Shown here piece by piece: positions 43,809-52,513 of a stretch of DNA of 64,000 bases. The notes beneath the pieces are model-generated. The model was not told where the DNA came from. It saw only the letters and a program-made list of their open reading frames with translations, and did not search any database. This DNA is from JAANXG01 sp034520625. Lineage in GTDB: Bacteria > Pseudomonadota > Gammaproteobacteria > Arenicellales > JAANXG01. The stretch lies in NCBI GenBank assembly GCA_034520625.1, contig JAXHNI010000007.1, positions 186,001-250,000 of the forward strand, read 5' to 3'. Within the stretch, counting starts at the first letter, position 1. Each line of letters starts with the position of its first letter. The position numbers and the translations under genes are program-made.

Positions 43809-45446
43809 CTACTTCCAGCTCAGCGGCCGGTAGCCGGAGGTGATCGGGTAGCGCCGATCCCGGCCGAACGCCCGGGCCGTGATGCGGATGCCGGGCGGCG
43901 CCTGGCGCCGCTTGTATTCGTTGCGGTCCACCAGGTTCACCACCTTGTGCACCACCTCCTCGTCGTAGCCGAGCGCGGCAATGCGCTCCGGCGACCAGTC
44001 CTGCTCCACGTACAGCGCCAGGATCGGGTCCAGGATATCGTAGGCGGGCAGGCTGTCGGCGTCGCGCTGATCCGGCGCCAGTTCCGCCGAAGGCGGGCGT
44101 TCGATGACCCGCTCCGGAATAACCGGCGTGCGGGTGTTCCGCAGCCGGGCCAGGCCATACACCAGCGTTTTGGGCACGTCCTTGATCACGGCAAAGCCGC
44201 CCGCCATGTCGCCGTAGAGCGTGGCGTAACCCACCGCCATTTCACTCTTGTTGCCGGTGGTCAGGACCATGTGGCCGGTCTTGTTGGACAACGCCATCAG
44301 CATGACGCCTCGGCAGCGCGCCTGGATGTTCTCTTCCGTGGTATCCACCGGCCGTCCCGCGAATACCGGTTCCATCGCGTCCAGGAACGACTCGAACACC
44401 TGCTGGATCGGAATCGTGTGATACTGAATCCCCAATGCCCTGGCCTGCGCCGCGGCATCCTCCAGGCTCATATCCGCCGTGTACCGGGAGGGCATCATGA
44501 CCGCCTGTACCCGGTCGGGCCCAAGGGCGTCCACGGCAATGGCCAGGGTCAAGGCCGAATCGATACCGCCGGACAGCCCGACCACTGCGCCGGGGAAGCC
44601 GTTCTTGTCGACATAGTCCCGCACACCCAGGGTCAGGGCGTGGTAGACGCTCTGTTCCAGGGAATGCTCCTCGACGATGGCCCCGGGAATCGGCGCGGAA
44701 CCCGGCTCGTTGCTCAGCGCGACGATTTCCAGGGCCTCCTCGAACTGGACGGCTCGCTGGGTCACGGCGCCGCCGGCATCCACCACGAAGGACGCGCCGT
44801 CGAATATCAGCTCGTCCTGACCGCCCACCTGGTTGATATAGATGATGGGCACACCGCAGGCCCGGGCCTTGCCGCTGACGGTCCGGTGCCGCTCGGCGAT
44901 GCGGTCGATGTGAAACGGCGAAGCGTTGATATTGACGATGACCTCCGCGCCCTGCTCCACGGACGCTTCCACCGGGCCGGGCTGCCAGATATCCTCGCAG
45001 ATGGTGAGGCCGATCCGCCTGCCGCCGAAATGCGCCACACAGGACTCGGAACCGGGCGTGAAATAGCGCATCTCGTCGAAGACACTGTAGTTGGGAAGGC
45101 AGCGCTTGTGATACGCGGCCTGGACGCGCCCGTCGTGGATCAGGCTCGCCGCATTCGCCAGGCCCCCACCGACCAGCCGGAGCGGGTGACCGACGATCAC
45201 GCCCAGGTCCGGCGGCAGCTCCCCGAGCAGGTGCGTAAACGCCGCCTCGGCAGCGGCGACGAAATCCGGCCGCAGCAGCAGATCCTCCGGCGGGTAGCCG
45301 GTCAGCGCCAGCTCGGTGAACACCACCAGCGCGCACCCCTCGTCACGGGCCCGGTTCGCCGCCTGCACGATGCGTTTCCGGTTGGCGCGGATATCACCCA
45401 CGATGAAATTCAACTGCGCCAGGGCGATCCTGAAGTCACCGGCCAT
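43809..45446 (-). CDS. nadE: NAD+ synthetase, glutamine-hydrolysing
   Basis: Makes NAD+ from nicotinate adenine dinucleotide and ATP, taking ammonia from glutamine. The product has 545 residues from the ATG at 45446; the extra upstream frame lies in the next gene's region. The N-terminal nitrilase-type glutaminase has the Glu-Lys-Cys triad in VFTELALTGYPPEDLL, AYHKRCLPNYSVFDE and GLTICEDIWQPG. The C-terminal synthetase has the P-loop VVGLSGGIDSALTLAIA, then LMALSNKTGHMVLTTGNKSEMAVGYATLYGDMAGG. The two-domain form is complete. Confidence 0.97.
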   Translation of the reverse strand: MAGDFRIALAQLNFIVGDIRANRKRIVQAANRARDEGCALVVFTELALTGYPPEDLLLRPDFVAAAEAAFTHLLGELPPDLGVIVGHPLRLVGGGLANAASLIHDGRVQAAYHKRCLPNYSVFDEMRYFTPGSESCVAHFGGRRIGLTICEDIWQPGPVEASVEQGAEVIVNINASPFHIDRIAERHRTVSGKARACGVPIIYINQVGGQDELIFDGASFVVDAGGAVTQRAVQFEEALEIVALSNEPGSAPIPGAIVEEHSLEQSVYHALTLGVRDYVDKNGFPGAVVGLSGGIDSALTLAIAVDALGPDRVQAVMMPSRYTADMSLEDAAAQARALGIQYHTIPIQQVFESFLDAMEPVFAGRPVDTTEENIQARCRGVMLMALSNKTGHMVLTTGNKSEMAVGYATLYGDMAGGFAVIKDVPKTLVYGLARLRNTRTPVIPERVIERPPSAELAPDQRDADSLPAYDILDPILALYVEQDWSPERIAALGYDEEVVHKVVNLVDRNEYKRRQAPPGIRITARAFGRDRRYPITSGYRPLSWK

Positions 45447-45566
45447 TATTCTCCCCTGCCCGTTGGTTCGATCATCAGGGAATGGTATTCGAATCCGATG
45501 GTCTTGTGTAATGCACCGTGATTCGTTATTGATGGCTGGTGGCCCGCGTTGCAGCGGCGCCTTCGA

Positions 45567-46751
45567 ATGAATGACCTGTTCAATCCATTGCATACCATGT
45601 GGCACTGCCGGACGATAGACAGCCTCGACGAGATTGACGCCGCGGTATGGGATCGCCTCAACCGCGGCGATTATCCCTTCGCCCGCCACGCGTTTCTCGC
45701 CGGACTGGAGCGGACCGGATGCGTCCGGGCGGAGACCGGCTGGCAGCCGCGTCACCTGCTCGTTTATGAGAACGCCGCCGCGGACACGCCGGTGGGCGCC
45801 GTCCCCCTCTATCTGAAAAGCCACTCCTGGGGCGAGTACGTTTTTGACTGGGCCTGGGCGGATGCCTACGAACGCGCCGGCCTGCCGTACTATCCGAAGC
45901 TGCTGTGTGCCATACCCTTCACGCCCGCCACCGGCCCCCGCCTGCTGGTGGCCCCGGACGGCGACCGGCCGGAGGATGTACGGCGCGCCCTGGTCCGGGG
46001 AATCATCCGGGAGGCCGAGCGCCTGAACGTCTCATCGGTACACTGGTTGTTCACCGATGCGGCCGACACCCGCGCACTGGAAGCCGAAGGCCTGTTGAAG
46101 CGCACCGGGAACCAGTTCCACTGGCAGAACCGGGGCTACCGGGACTTCGATGATTTCCTCGCCAATCTCACCTCCAAGCGGCGCAAGCAGATCCGGCGCG
46201 AGCGGCGCCAGGTGGCCGAAGCGGGCGTCGCCGTGCAAATGATGGAAGGCCGGGAGCTGGCACCGCACGACTGGGACGCCATGTACGGCTTCTATCGCAA
46301 TACCGTGCTCGAGCGCGGGGCGATCCCCTATCTTTCCAGGGAATTCTTCCACCGGCTCGTAACGGACATGCCGGGGCAGACCCTCATCGCCGCCGCCCGG
46401 GATAGCAGCGGGGAACTGGTGGCCGGCGCGCTGTACCTGAGAAGCGAAAACACCCTGTACGGCCGCTACTGGGGGGCAAGCACCTTTTATGAGGGCCTGC
46501 ATTTCGAGGCCTGCTACTACCAGCCCATCGACTACTGCGTGCGCCACGGTATCGACCGGTTCGAAGCCGGCGCCCAGGGCGAGCACAAGCTGAACCGGGG
46601 CCTGGTCCCGAACCCGACTTTCTCCGCGCACTGGCTGGCGCACCCGCAGTTCACCGACGCGGTCCGCGATTTCCTCCACACCGAAACCCGGCATGTCGAG
46701 CGCTATGCCGCGGTTCTCGGTCACCACAGCCCGTTCCGCCGCGAGGAGTGA
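45567..46751 (+). CDS. GNAT-like acyltransferase, DUF482/FemAB-like
   Basis: The product has 394 residues from the ATG at 45567 (a TTG 18 nt upstream is in frame). Seen: PFARHAFLAGLERTGCV, GAVPLYLKSHSWGEYVFDWAWADAYERAGLPYYPKLLCAIPFTPATGPRLLV and KRRKQIRRERRQV, the DUF482 blocks. The second half holds a GNAT-type fold similar to FemX/lipid II peptidyltransferases. Such proteins are annotated as peptidoglycan-related, but the acceptor is unknown. It is divergent from nadE and directly upstream of aat. Confidence 0.82.
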   Translation: MNDLFNPLHTMWHCRTIDSLDEIDAAVWDRLNRGDYPFARHAFLAGLERTGCVRAETGWQPRHLLVYENAAADTPVGAVPLYLKSHSWGEYVFDWAWADAYERAGLPYYPKLLCAIPFTPATGPRLLVAPDGDRPEDVRRALVRGIIREAERLNVSSVHWLFTDAADTRALEAEGLLKRTGNQFHWQNRGYRDFDDFLANLTSKRRKQIRRERRQVAEAGVAVQMMEGRELAPHDWDAMYGFYRNTVLERGAIPYLSREFFHRLVTDMPGQTLIAAARDSSGELVAGALYLRSENTLYGRYWGASTFYEGLHFEACYYQPIDYCVRHGIDRFEAGAQGEHKLNRGLVPNPTFSAHWLAHPQFTDAVRDFLHTETRHVERYAAVLGHHSPFRREE

Positions 46752-46804
46752 CAACCCGCGCCGCCGGCTTGCGTCGCAACCGCCGGTGCTCCAAACTATT
46801 TGCC

Positions 46805-47524
46805 ATGCACTTGTTGTCGAACCGCGCGACATCGATGTTTCCGCCGGTGGAGCACGCATCCCCCGAGGGGCTGCTGGCCATCGGCGGCGACCTATCGAGC
46901 CGGCGACTCCTGGACGCGTACCGGCACGGGATTTTCCCCTGGTATAGCGCCGGTCAGCCTATCCTGTGGTGGTCGCCGGACCCCAGGGCGGTGCTGTATC
47001 CCGACCAGCTCAGAATATCCCGCAGCCTCCGCAAGACCCTGAAACAGGGCGTGTTCACGGTGACGTTCGATCGTGCGTTCGAGTCGGTGATCGAAGCCTG
47101 CGCCGCACCGCGCCGGGTGGGCGGCGAGCCGAGCGCCGGCACCTGGATTACGGACGAGATGAAAGCGGCATACGTGGCGCTGCACCACCAGGGCTACGCC
47201 CATTCGGTGGAGGCCTGGTCGGGATCCCGGCTCGCGGGCGGACTCTACGGTGTAGCCCTGGGCCGTGGTTTCTTCGGGGAAAGCATGTTTCACCGGCAAA
47301 CCGATGCTTCAAAGGCAGCGCTGGCGGGCCTGGTGGCCCTTCTGCGGCGCCGGGAGTTCCACATCATCGACTGCCAACTGCCTTCCGCGCATATCATGAG
47401 CCTGGGCGCGGTGGAAATACCGCGGAGCCGGTTCCTGGAGGAGCTTGCCGTCGCCCTCGAGCACGACGACCCTTCGTTTCAATGGAACGAAGAGACCGGT
47501 TCCGGCCGGCCGTTGGTCGACTGA
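46805..47524 (+). CDS. aat: Leucyl/phenylalanyl-tRNA-protein transferase
   Basis: Adds Leu or Phe to the N-terminal Arg or Lys of proteins, marking them for ClpS/ClpAP. The product has 239 residues from the ATG at 46805; an in-frame GTG at 46748 would add 19 non-conserved residues. Blocks: PEGLLAIGGDLSSRRLLDAYRHGIFPWYSAGQPILWWSPDPRAVLYP, TWITDEMKAAYVALHHQGYAHSVEAW, GLYGVALGRGFFGESMFHRQTDASKAAL, and IIDCQLPSAHIMSLGA. It is followed 12 nt later by bpt, so both tagging enzymes are co-transcribed. Confidence 0.96.
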   Translation: MHLLSNRATSMFPPVEHASPEGLLAIGGDLSSRRLLDAYRHGIFPWYSAGQPILWWSPDPRAVLYPDQLRISRSLRKTLKQGVFTVTFDRAFESVIEACAAPRRVGGEPSAGTWITDEMKAAYVALHHQGYAHSVEAWSGSRLAGGLYGVALGRGFFGESMFHRQTDASKAALAGLVALLRRREFHIIDCQLPSAHIMSLGAVEIPRSRFLEELAVALEHDDPSFQWNEETGSGRPLVD

Positions 47525-47536
47525 GGGGGCCGAGGC

Positions 47537-48256
47537 TTGGGTGCGCTTCCGGAAAACATCAAGATCTATCTGTCGGCGCCGCACGAGTGCCCGTATATCC
47601 CGACGGAAACCGCCAGCAGCCTGATTATCGACCCCAACCTGACCATCGACCGCGAGGCATTGACGTTCTTCACGGTCAACGGGTTCCGGCGCAGCGGCGA
47701 TGTCATATACCGCCCCCATTGCGGGCAATGCAACGCCTGTGTGTCCGTGCGCATACCGGTGGACGAATACCGTCCCAACCGGAGTCAGAAGCGAACCGCC
47801 AGCAGGAACCTGGACCTGCGCATCCAAGCCGCGCCGGCGCGCTTCGACGAAGAACACTTCGATCTTTACCTGCGCTACCAGCGTTCCCGCCATCCGGACA
47901 GCGAGATGTGCGACCCGGACCCGGAGCAGTATCGGCGCTTCATCGTCAATGACCGCCACGAAACCTGGTTCTACGAGATGTACGACGGCGACGATCTGGC
48001 GGCGGTGGCGGTGTGCGACCGCCTCAACGACGGCCTCTCGGCCATCTACACCTTCTTCGCCCCGGAACAGGAGTATCGGAGCCTGGGTACCTACGCCATC
48101 ATGCTCCAGATCGAAGAAGTGCGAAGACTCGGCCTGCCCTACGTGTATCTCGGCTACTGGATCGCCGAATGCCGCAAGATGTCCTACAAAACCAGGTTCC
48201 GACCCACCCAGGGCCTGGTGAACGGCACCTGGCAGCGGGTGGACAACAAGCCCTGA
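47537..48256 (+). CDS. bpt: Aspartate/glutamate leucyltransferase (arginyltransferase family)
   Basis: Transfers Leu to proteins with N-terminal Asp or Glu, extending the N-degron pathway. The product has 239 residues, started at the TTG at 47537 (GGGGGCCGAGG just upstream). The N-terminal domain has HECPYIPTETASSLIIDPN and the Cys-rich YRPHCGQCNACVSVRIPV. The C-terminal GNAT fold has QRSRHPDSEM, LSAIYTFFAPEQEYRSLGTYAIMLQIE, and YLGYWIAECRKMSYKTRFRP. The family is also called Ate-like; the bacterial member is Bpt. Confidence 0.93.
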   Translation: MGALPENIKIYLSAPHECPYIPTETASSLIIDPNLTIDREALTFFTVNGFRRSGDVIYRPHCGQCNACVSVRIPVDEYRPNRSQKRTASRNLDLRIQAAPARFDEEHFDLYLRYQRSRHPDSEMCDPDPEQYRRFIVNDRHETWFYEMYDGDDLAAVAVCDRLNDGLSAIYTFFAPEQEYRSLGTYAIMLQIEEVRRLGLPYVYLGYWIAECRKMSYKTRFRPTQGLVNGTWQRVDNKP

Positions 48257-48257
48257 G

Positions 48258-48296
48258 CATGGCATGTGTCAGGCATAAAGCCTGACTCACATTGAT
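48258..48296. repeat. R2-type hairpin, copy between bpt and infA
   Basis: TGTCAGGCATAAAGCCTGAC is a compact hairpin following the bpt stop. It matches the reverse complement of part of the R2 element at 7,925-7,956. It may double as a terminator for the aat-bpt operon, though no T-run follows. Confidence 0.6.
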
Positions 48297-48487
48297 CAGA
48301 GTTTCCCAAGGTTGGAATTACCCTTTATAACCCGCCTTTTCAAATACTTACCGCAAATCACCGACAAAGCCACTCACCCCGCCGGCGTTCCACCTCAAAG
48401 GAATCCGGATTCAGGCAGCCCGGGTACTTTACGCCGTGCCGGACCTGGGGCATCATACGCGCCCGTTTGCACACCCAAGAGACCAGT

Positions 48488-48706
48488 TTGGCCAAAGACG
48501 ATCATATTGAAATGGAAGGCACCGTTGTCGAGACGCTGCCCAACACCCAGTTTCGAGTTGAGCTCGAGAACGGACACGTCGTTACCGCGCACATATCCGG
48601 AAAGATGCGCAAGAACTACATCCGGATTCTTCGCGGCGACAAGGTGACGGTTCAGCTCACCCCCTACGACCTGAGCAAGGGCCGGATCACCTACCGCAGC
48701 CGGTAG
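48488..48706 (+). CDS. infA: Translation initiation factor IF-1
   Basis: Binds the 30S A site during initiation. The TTG start at 48488 gives exactly 72 residues, MAKDDHIEMEGTVVETLPNTQFRVELENGHVVTAHISGKMRKNYIRILRGDKVTVQLTPYDLSKGRITYRSR, which matches IF-1 throughout (S1/OB fold). Seven extra residues from an upstream ATG at 48467 are not part of the family. The use of a TTG codon for an essential initiation factor is worth noting. Confidence 0.97.
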   Translation: MAKDDHIEMEGTVVETLPNTQFRVELENGHVVTAHISGKMRKNYIRILRGDKVTVQLTPYDLSKGRITYRSR

Positions 48707-48830
48707 CGGCGCCGCCCCCGCCCGCATGGGCGCGGGCACCGGATCCCCGCCCCGTCCTTTTCCCGAAATCGCCCCCGGCGCATCTGCCGCGTTCCATGGT
48801 CACCGCGGGGGGATGCGTTTTCCCGTCCAA

Positions 48831-48846
48831 CTGGATAGAATTACAG
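48831..48846 (+). promoter_or_regulatory. Candidate LexA (SOS) box upstream of lexA
   Basis: CTGGATAGAATTACAG matches the gammaproteobacterial SOS consensus CTGT-N8-ACAG with one mismatch (G for T in the first half). It lies 28 nt before the lexA start, where autoregulation is expected. Confidence 0.65.
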
Positions 48847-48873
48847 CAACCGCGGCCCCGAAGGGGAACCCAT

Positions 48874-49488
48874 ATGGAAGCGCTGACGAACCGCCAACAG
48901 CAGATTCTCGATTTCATACAACGCTACAGCGTCAAGGCAGGCATGCCGCCGACCCGGGCGGAAATCGCATCGCACATGGGCTTCCGATCGGCCAATGCCG
49001 CCGAAGACCACCTCCGGGCGCTGGCCCGCAAAGGCGCTATTTCACTCACCCCGGGACGGTCCCGTGGGATTCGCCTGCAGGCCTCGACGACTCCGTCCGG
49101 CAGCCTGCCGGTGGTGGGCAACGTTGCTGCCGGCGCCCCGATACTGGCGCAGGAACATATCTCCGACCACCTTCAGATCGCACCTGAAACCTTCCGGCCC
49201 CGGGCCCACTACCTGTTGAAGGTGCGCGGCACAAGCATGCAGGAGGCCGGCATCCTGGATGGCGACCTGCTCGCGGTACACCAGAGCCCGGACGCCGATA
49301 ACGGGCGGATCGTCGTCGCCCGGGTGAACGACGAGGTGACCGTCAAGCGCTTCAGCCGGCGCGGCAACAAGGTGCGCCTGCATTCGGCGAACCCGGAGTT
49401 CGACACCATCGTGGTGGACCTCAGGACCGACGATTTCACCATCGAAGGTCTCGGCGTCGGCATCGTCCGCAACGGGCTGGCTCGTTAG
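48874..49488 (+). CDS. lexA: LexA repressor
   Basis: SOS regulator, a self-cleaving repressor. The product has 204 residues from the ATG at 48874. The N-terminal winged helix has LTNRQQQILDFIQRYSVKAGMPPTRAEIASHMGFRSANAAEDHLRALARKGAI. The cleavage site is A86-G87 in NVAAGAPIL. The catalytic dyad is S121 (GTSMQEAGILDGDLLAVH) and K158 (VTVKRF). All needed elements are intact. An operator candidate lies just upstream. Confidence 0.97.
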   Translation: MEALTNRQQQILDFIQRYSVKAGMPPTRAEIASHMGFRSANAAEDHLRALARKGAISLTPGRSRGIRLQASTTPSGSLPVVGNVAAGAPILAQEHISDHLQIAPETFRPRAHYLLKVRGTSMQEAGILDGDLLAVHQSPDADNGRIVVARVNDEVTVKRFSRRGNKVRLHSANPEFDTIVVDLRTDDFTIEGLGVGIVRNGLAR

Positions 49489-49575
49489 GCGCCGGGATAA
49501 TCTGGTACCCTGCGCCTTAATCCCCCGGCCCGGACGCGCCGGCCTCGGCAACCATACCCCAACCGGCTGAATGAC

Positions 49576-50127
49576 ATGGGCAATCGCTTATCAAAGATCT
49601 ACACGCGCACCGGGGACGACGGCACCACCGGGCTGGGGGACGGTTCCCGGATTCCCAAGGACGATGCCCGGGTTGAGGCAATGGGAGCGGTGGACGAGCT
49701 CAACAGCACCATCGGGTTGATTCGAACCGAGGCGCTCCCCGACGACATCGCCGTTGTCCTGTCGGACATCCAGCACAATCTGTTCGACCTGGGCGGCGAG
49801 CTGAGCATCCCGGGGTACGAGCTGGTCAGCCCGGGGGCGACCGACGCATTGGAAAAGGAGCTGGACCGGCTGAACGCGGAATTGACACCCCTGAAGGATT
49901 TCATCTTGCCCGGCGGCACCCGCGCCGCGGCCTGGTGTCATCTGGCACGCTCCATCTGCCGGCGCGCCGAACGCCGTGTGGTCACCCTCGCGGCCCAGAC
50001 CGAGTTGACGGGCAGCCCCCGGCAGTACCTCAACCGGCTGTCCGACTACCTGTTCGTACTGTCCCGCTACCTGAACAAGGCCGCCGGTGAAAACGACGTC
50101 CTCTGGAACCGAAACCGCACCCCGTAG
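49576..50127 (+). CDS. Corrinoid adenosyltransferase, PduO type
   Basis: ATP:cob(I)alamin adenosyltransferase, giving adenosylcobalamin. The product has 183 residues. The N-terminal ATP-binding signature IYTRTGDDGTTGLGDGSRIPKDDARVEAMGAVDELNSTIG and the cobalamin-side helix RAAAWCHLARSICRRAERRVVTL, then YLNRLSDYLFVLSRYLN, are the PduO hallmarks. The Arg and Glu of RSICRRAER are catalytic-region residues. It is convergent with a BtuF-like gene, which fits cobalamin salvage. Confidence 0.95.
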   Translation: MGNRLSKIYTRTGDDGTTGLGDGSRIPKDDARVEAMGAVDELNSTIGLIRTEALPDDIAVVLSDIQHNLFDLGGELSIPGYELVSPGATDALEKELDRLNAELTPLKDFILPGGTRAAAWCHLARSICRRAERRVVTLAAQTELTGSPRQYLNRLSDYLFVLSRYLNKAAGENDVLWNRNRTP

Positions 50128-50178
50128 GTCGGGCGCAAGCCCGGCAACCGCACCCGGTCAAAAGCCGGTTCGGCCCCG

Positions 50179-51123
50179 TCACTCCACCATATTCTCCCGC
50201 GCCCTATCCAGAATTTCACAAACCCACCCGACACCGTCCGCCAGGCGAGGCGTCTGGCGGTTCAGTACCCCGCCATCTACGGTATACAGATTACCGTGCC
50301 GCACCGCCGTCATGGCCGGGTACCGCCGCCAGTAGGCCAGGGACTCGGGCGCTCTGCCCGTCGCGGCGCTGATCAGAATGACCTCCGGGTCCGCCGCCAG
50401 CACTTGCTCCCGGTTCACCGTCGGCGCGATCGGCGAAAGCCCGTGGAATACGTTGGCGCCGCCGCAGATCGCCAGAATATCGGAGATCATGTGCTCCCCG
50501 TTCAGCGTCATCAACGGCCGGCGGGAAATCTGATAGAACACGCTGACGGTGGCGCGACCGGCATACCGGTTCCGGATTCCGTCGATCGCCGCGGTGAATT
50601 CTCGCGCCTTTTCATCCGCCGCCTCCTCGGAACCCAGCAGGCGACCGAGGCGCCGGAGGGCGCTGGCCACGTCTTCGAGCTCTCGCGGCTCGAGAACGAA
50701 CACCGGAATCCCCATGCTTTCCAGGCGCTCCACGATCCTGGGATCGATGCCGGACTGCCAGCTGACCACCAGATCGGGCTGAACCGCCAGCAGCCGCTCC
50801 AGGTTGACGCTGAATGCGTTGCCGATCCTCGGCAGGTGCCGCGCCGCCTCCGGGAAGTCGCTGTGCTCGCTGACGGCCACCAGGCTGTCGCCGCCCCCTG
50901 CCGCAAACACCAGCTCGGTAATGAACGGCGCGAGGCTCACCACCCGCTCCGCCGGGCCGGCGACGCTCACCGTCGCGCCCCGGTCATCCGCCACGGACGC
51001 GGGCCACGCCGCGAACGGGAGCAGCAGCCCCGCCGCCAACAGAATCGCCGCCTCGACACCCGCGAGTCGCCGGCAGCCGGTGATACGCGCGATGTTTGAA
51101 ATGGCAAAACGAAGCCATTGCAT
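50179..51123 (-). CDS. Cobalamin-type ABC substrate-binding protein (BtuF-like)
   Basis: The product has 314 residues from the ATG at 51123; the longer frame would enter the R2 repeat. It has a signal peptide (GVEAAILLAAGLLLPFAAWPASVA) and the class III binding-protein fold: AERVVSLAPFITELVFAAGGGDSLVAVSEHSDFPEAARHLPRIGNAFSVNLERLLAVQPDLVVSW, then CGGANVFHGLSPIAPTVNREQVLAADPEVILIS. SEHSDFPEAA resembles BtuF's SDYP element. The convergent PduO-type gene supports a corrinoid ligand; no btuCD is in the window. A haem or siderophore ligand is less likely. Confidence 0.87.
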   Translation of the reverse strand: MQWLRFAISNIARITGCRRLAGVEAAILLAAGLLLPFAAWPASVADDRGATVSVAGPAERVVSLAPFITELVFAAGGGDSLVAVSEHSDFPEAARHLPRIGNAFSVNLERLLAVQPDLVVSWQSGIDPRIVERLESMGIPVFVLEPRELEDVASALRRLGRLLGSEEAADEKAREFTAAIDGIRNRYAGRATVSVFYQISRRPLMTLNGEHMISDILAICGGANVFHGLSPIAPTVNREQVLAADPEVILISAATGRAPESLAYWRRYPAMTAVRHGNLYTVDGGVLNRQTPRLADGVGWVCEILDRARENMVE

Positions 51124-51146
51124 GGATCTTGCGGACACCACGGTGG

Positions 51147-51241
51147 CCGGGGGAAAATCCAGATTCCCATCGAGCCACCGAATGTTTCGTCGGCAAGACC
51201 CATGTGGGTCAGCCTTCAGGGCTGACATCTCAGACGCAATA
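51147..51241. repeat. R2 hairpin element, inverted full copy
   Basis: Contains TCGAGCCACCGAATGTTTCG, CCCATGTGGGTCAGCC and TTCAGGGCTGACATCTCAGA. Read in reverse complement it matches 7,955-8,035 over about 75 nt with few changes. It overlaps no gene with the chosen btuF start. Confidence 0.8.
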
Positions 51242-51270
51242 TCTTTGGCGAGATACACTCGAACAGACCC

Positions 51271-51822
51271 CTATCCACCAAGATCACGACGATAGCGTTG
51301 CCAGTCGAATCCGGGGCCGGGGTCGGTCTTGCGCCCCGGCGCTACGTCACAATGACCGACCAGGCGTTCGGCGCTGATCTCCGGATAGGCCTCCATGAGG
51401 GAACGGGTGAGCACTACCAGGGTGTCGTACTGGACGTCCGTGAAACCGTCATCATCGACGCCTTCGAGCTCGATGCCGATGGAAAAATCATTTACCTCCG
51501 GGATCCCGTCGAGGACCGAGCGTCCGGCATGCCAGGCCCGGTCCAGGGTGGACACGAACTGAACCGCCGTCCCGGTGCGCGAGACCAGGAAGTGCGCCGA
51601 CACCTGAAGGCCGCGGATTTCCTCGAAATACGGATGCTCGTGATGATCCAGCCGGTTGAGAAAAAACCGCTCGATCTCGCCGCCGCCGTAGTGCCCCGGG
51701 GGCAGGCTGATACAGTGGATCACCAGCGCGTTGATGCGGGTCCCGGCGGGCCGGTCGTCGAAGTTCGGCGAGGCCACCCACCGGGCGCCGGCGACGCGTC
51801 CGGTTCGATTGTCGTGCTGCAT
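51271..51822 (-). CDS. ampD: 1,6-anhydro-N-acetylmuramyl-L-alanine amidase AmpD
   Basis: Cytoplasmic zinc amidase that recycles murein peptides. The product has 183 residues from the ATG at 51822 (MQHDNRTGRVAGARWVASPNFDDRP), chosen by comparison with AmpD; a frame to 51870 adds 16 residues. The zinc ligands are His in LVIHCISLPPGHYGGG, His in GHCDVAPGRKTDPGPGFDW and the Asp of the same motif; AWHAGRSVLDG and NDFSIGIELEG are family blocks. Loss of AmpD commonly derepresses AmpC-type beta-lactamases; no ampC is in view. Confidence 0.95.
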   Translation of the reverse strand: MQHDNRTGRVAGARWVASPNFDDRPAGTRINALVIHCISLPPGHYGGGEIERFFLNRLDHHEHPYFEEIRGLQVSAHFLVSRTGTAVQFVSTLDRAWHAGRSVLDGIPEVNDFSIGIELEGVDDDGFTDVQYDTLVVLTRSLMEAYPEISAERLVGHCDVAPGRKTDPGPGFDWQRYRRDLGG

Positions 51823-51894
51823 GGCGCTCAAGAGTGGAGATCCAATGTCGAATTGTCTATACATCACCAACGATTATACGGACTACAAACCGAA

Positions 51895-52341
51895 ATGACC
51901 GACCACGCCCTGCTGGTCCCGTTGACCCCCGAAGCCCGTGAAGCCCTGGGCGGCCGGGACCATGTCGCGATCGACTCTCTGCCGTTCAGGATCGGCAGAG
52001 AGTCGCGCATGGCCATGGTCCGTGGCGAACTAACCTACATGGAGCGTCGAAAGGGCGACAAGCCACCCAACAACGATCTGTACCTGCTGGATAACGGCAA
52101 GCTGCTGAACATCTCCCGGGAGCACCTGCAGATCGAAAAGGCCGCGGACGGGACAATCCGCGTTCATGACCGGGGCAGCGCCTGCGGCACCCGCGTGAAC
52201 GACGCCGCCATCGGCGGCATGGACAGAACCGGATCGCTGGGGATCACCGAGGGCGGCGAGATCGTTATCGGCACGCGGGAGTCACCCTACCGGTTCCGGA
52301 TCGATAACCTGGAACGGCTGCAGGGCATCGACAGGACTTGA
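51895..52341 (+). CDS. FHA-domain protein
   Basis: The product has 148 residues from the ATG at 51895; the longer frame overlaps ampD in antisense and is rejected. An FHA domain fills most of it: LPFRIGRESRMAMV (GR motif), LLNISREHLQIEK (SxxH), then GSACGTRVNDAAIGG (NxxxxNG-like turn), and EIVIGTRESPYRFRI. It should bind a phosphothreonine peptide. No kinase or type VI genes are adjacent. It is divergent from ampD. Confidence 0.88.
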   Translation: MTDHALLVPLTPEAREALGGRDHVAIDSLPFRIGRESRMAMVRGELTYMERRKGDKPPNNDLYLLDNGKLLNISREHLQIEKAADGTIRVHDRGSACGTRVNDAAIGGMDRTGSLGITEGGEIVIGTRESPYRFRIDNLERLQGIDRT

Positions 52342-52513
52342 CCCGGGATGCGCGGCACGATGCCGCTCCCTGACGAATGAGAGTTTCCCGGAGCGGTCAT
52401 GTAAACCACTGATGCGAAACGACAAACGGCCATTGCGGCCCGACCGGATTCAGCGCGTTACCCGCGGAAAGGAATAGACTGAATGCGGTTCAACCACTTC
52501 GGTGATCGCCTCA

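Noticed and set aside
43803..45521. Plus-strand frame of 572 residues opposite nadE
   Set aside because: Antisense shadow of a complete NAD synthetase.
49489..50178. Cobalamin riboswitch near the adenosyltransferase and BtuF-like genes
   Set aside because: The leader regions are too short and no B12-box-like sequence is seen.
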